Shown: positions 63,701 to 64,000 of the stretch, in pieces
Numbering within the stretch: the stretch's first letter is position 1
Layout of the letters: the number at the start of each line of letters is the position of its first letter
NCBI RefSeq assembly: GCF_051020985.1
Contig: NW_027475147.1
Span: forward strand, 310,001 to 374,000
DNA: 64,000 nucleotides
DNA from: Nomia melanderi
Taxonomy: Eukaryota; Arthropoda; Insecta; Hymenoptera; Halictidae
Direction: 5' to 3'
Made by a program: the position numbers and the translations under genes
Notes under the pieces: model-generated
Database searches by the model: none
What the model was told of the DNA's origin: nothing
What the model saw: the letters and a program-made list of their open reading frames with translations, nothing else

Positions 63701-64000
63701 GCCAGGGCCTCCTACAGATAATGCACTTTGGGTTATTAGGCTATCAGTAATAGCACCCGAGATATCACCAGATATATGCTGGATTTTTACATGACCTTGG
63801 GTGACGGATTCCGAATATCTGTAATTTTCTCGGCCCCTGGTGGTCCGAGGTCGTTCCCGCTGCACAGATTCATTCGCCTGGGCCTCCTACAGACAATGCA
63901 CTTTGGTTTATTGCGCTATCTGTAATAGCACCAGAGATATCACCAGATATATATTGGATTTTCCCCTGACCCTGAGTGTCCGGCCCCATGAGACGGTGGT
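60776..64000 (+). repeat. Mixed satellite at the window end
   Basis: Contains ACATGAGACGGTGA-type, F-type, CTGAGTCTCTCACCCCATGAG (61350 and 61700, 351 bp apart), GCAGATATCTATTGG (62190, 62543) and B' units (62352, 63227, 63752). A segment near 60.7-60.96 kb recurs near 62.45-62.71 kb at offset 1751, ten monomers plus the extra base near 61610. Confidence 0.78.

Larger units (their letters stand above)
11044..63926 (+). repeat. Type B' monomers, 17 copies
   Basis: Monomer starts: 11044, 11743, 27135, 41831, 44630, 48000, 49225, 52550, 54126, 56751, 58151, 59376, 60426, 60601, 62352, 63227, 63752. They share the type B replacement but read ATTCCGAATATCTGTAATTT, so the dyad of type B is lost or not yet formed. 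Most read CATGACCTTGGGTGACGG or a close variant. Five copies (11044, 11743, 27135, 59376, 60426) directly follow a type C unit and begin GATATCAAAAGATATATGCT; 60601 and 62352 carry the same start. No type B or B' unit occurs from 27310 to 41830. Confidence 0.86.
46973..64000 (+). repeat. 175-bp satellite array, right arm
   Basis: About 97 further monomers in the same orientation and register as the left arm. Subtracting the 1268-bp transposon and its duplicated TA, matching positions either side (for example 45216 and 47186, 1970 bp apart) differ by exactly four monomers. The two arms are therefore one array split by an insertion. Families here differ from the left: many units read GACAGTCCGG or GTCCGACCCC, GTCGATCCCGC instead of GTCGTTCCCGC, and TATTTCGCTATC. 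The array runs off the window end. Confidence 0.98.

Noticed and set aside
1..64000. Hundreds of 60-180 codon open frames on both strands as a repetitive protein family
   Set aside because: They recur with the 175-bp repeat, overlap on opposite strands, and end at the TAATAG in each unit. 175 is not divisible by three, so the frame rotates, and one-base length variants are tolerated freely. Coding constraint is not supported.
1..64000. CRISPR array
   Set aside because: There are no unique spacers between short repeats; the whole 175 bp is repeated, and no cas gene is present.
46973..64000. A second transposon or remnant in the right arm
   Set aside because: Every stretch examined reads as satellite in the 175-bp register. 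No other AT-rich interruption or inverted-repeat pair was seen.
1..64000. rRNA, tRNA or snRNA genes hidden in the repeat
   Set aside because: No tRNA-like A and B box pair, 5S-like internal promoter or rRNA core motif was recognised in the monomer by eye. A tRNAscan or Rfam search would settle it.

Overview
The window is one uninterrupted tandem satellite array, broken only by a single DNA transposon. The repeat unit is 175 bp, about 53% GC by my hand count of one consensus, and always head-to-tail in the same orientation. About 358 monomers are present (roughly 261 left of the transposon and 97 right of it). Neither end of the array lies in the window. I see no host protein gene, rRNA, tRNA, CRISPR array, operon or bacterial signal. 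The short open frames that recur every 175 bp on both strands are by-products of the repeat. Each monomer carries a TAATAG double stop near its end, and 175 is not a multiple of three, so no reading frame passes through many units.

A megabase-style 175-bp satellite carrying an animal-type Tc1/mariner element indicates a eukaryotic nuclear genome, most likely an invertebrate animal, from centromeric or pericentromeric heterochromatin. The placement is inferred. The species cannot be read from the sequence.

Layout. (1) 1-4747: mixed monomers including many of a divergent type B; a 7-monomer (1224 bp) higher-order repeat is visible. (2) 4748-19720 and 19965-35461: two nearly head-to-tail super-repeats of about 15.0 and 15.5 kb. 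They share the same order of diagnostic monomers and differ by internal duplications and deletions of whole monomers. Nested inside are G-H dimers, C-B' dimers, an 875-bp tandem duplication (14786-16535) and a 13-monomer, 2274-bp higher-order repeat (27834-33955). (3) 35006-37805: two copies of an 8-monomer (1400 bp) unit. (4) 37806-39555: two copies of a 5-monomer (875 bp) unit. (5) 39556-44804: older-looking, more heterogeneous monomers with little higher-order order. (6) 45705-46972: a 1268-bp Tc1-like element with 35-bp terminal inverted repeats and a TA target duplication. Its minus-strand transposase has the DD34E triad but is cut by one in-frame TAG. (7) 46975-58500: monomer families D (EcoRI-bearing), E and F, with a 7-monomer (1225 bp) unit repeated at 47475-49924. 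(8) 58500-64000: C, B' and related families, including a 2-monomer repeat at 59551-60425.

Nothing here works together as genes do. The region's history is one of unequal exchange or conversion, always in register with the 175-bp unit, followed by one recent transposon insertion. The most interesting observations are the 15-kb supra-repeat, the type B monomer with a replaced core containing a dyad, chimeric monomers whose junctions often fall at the same place in the unit, and the precise Tc1 insertion.
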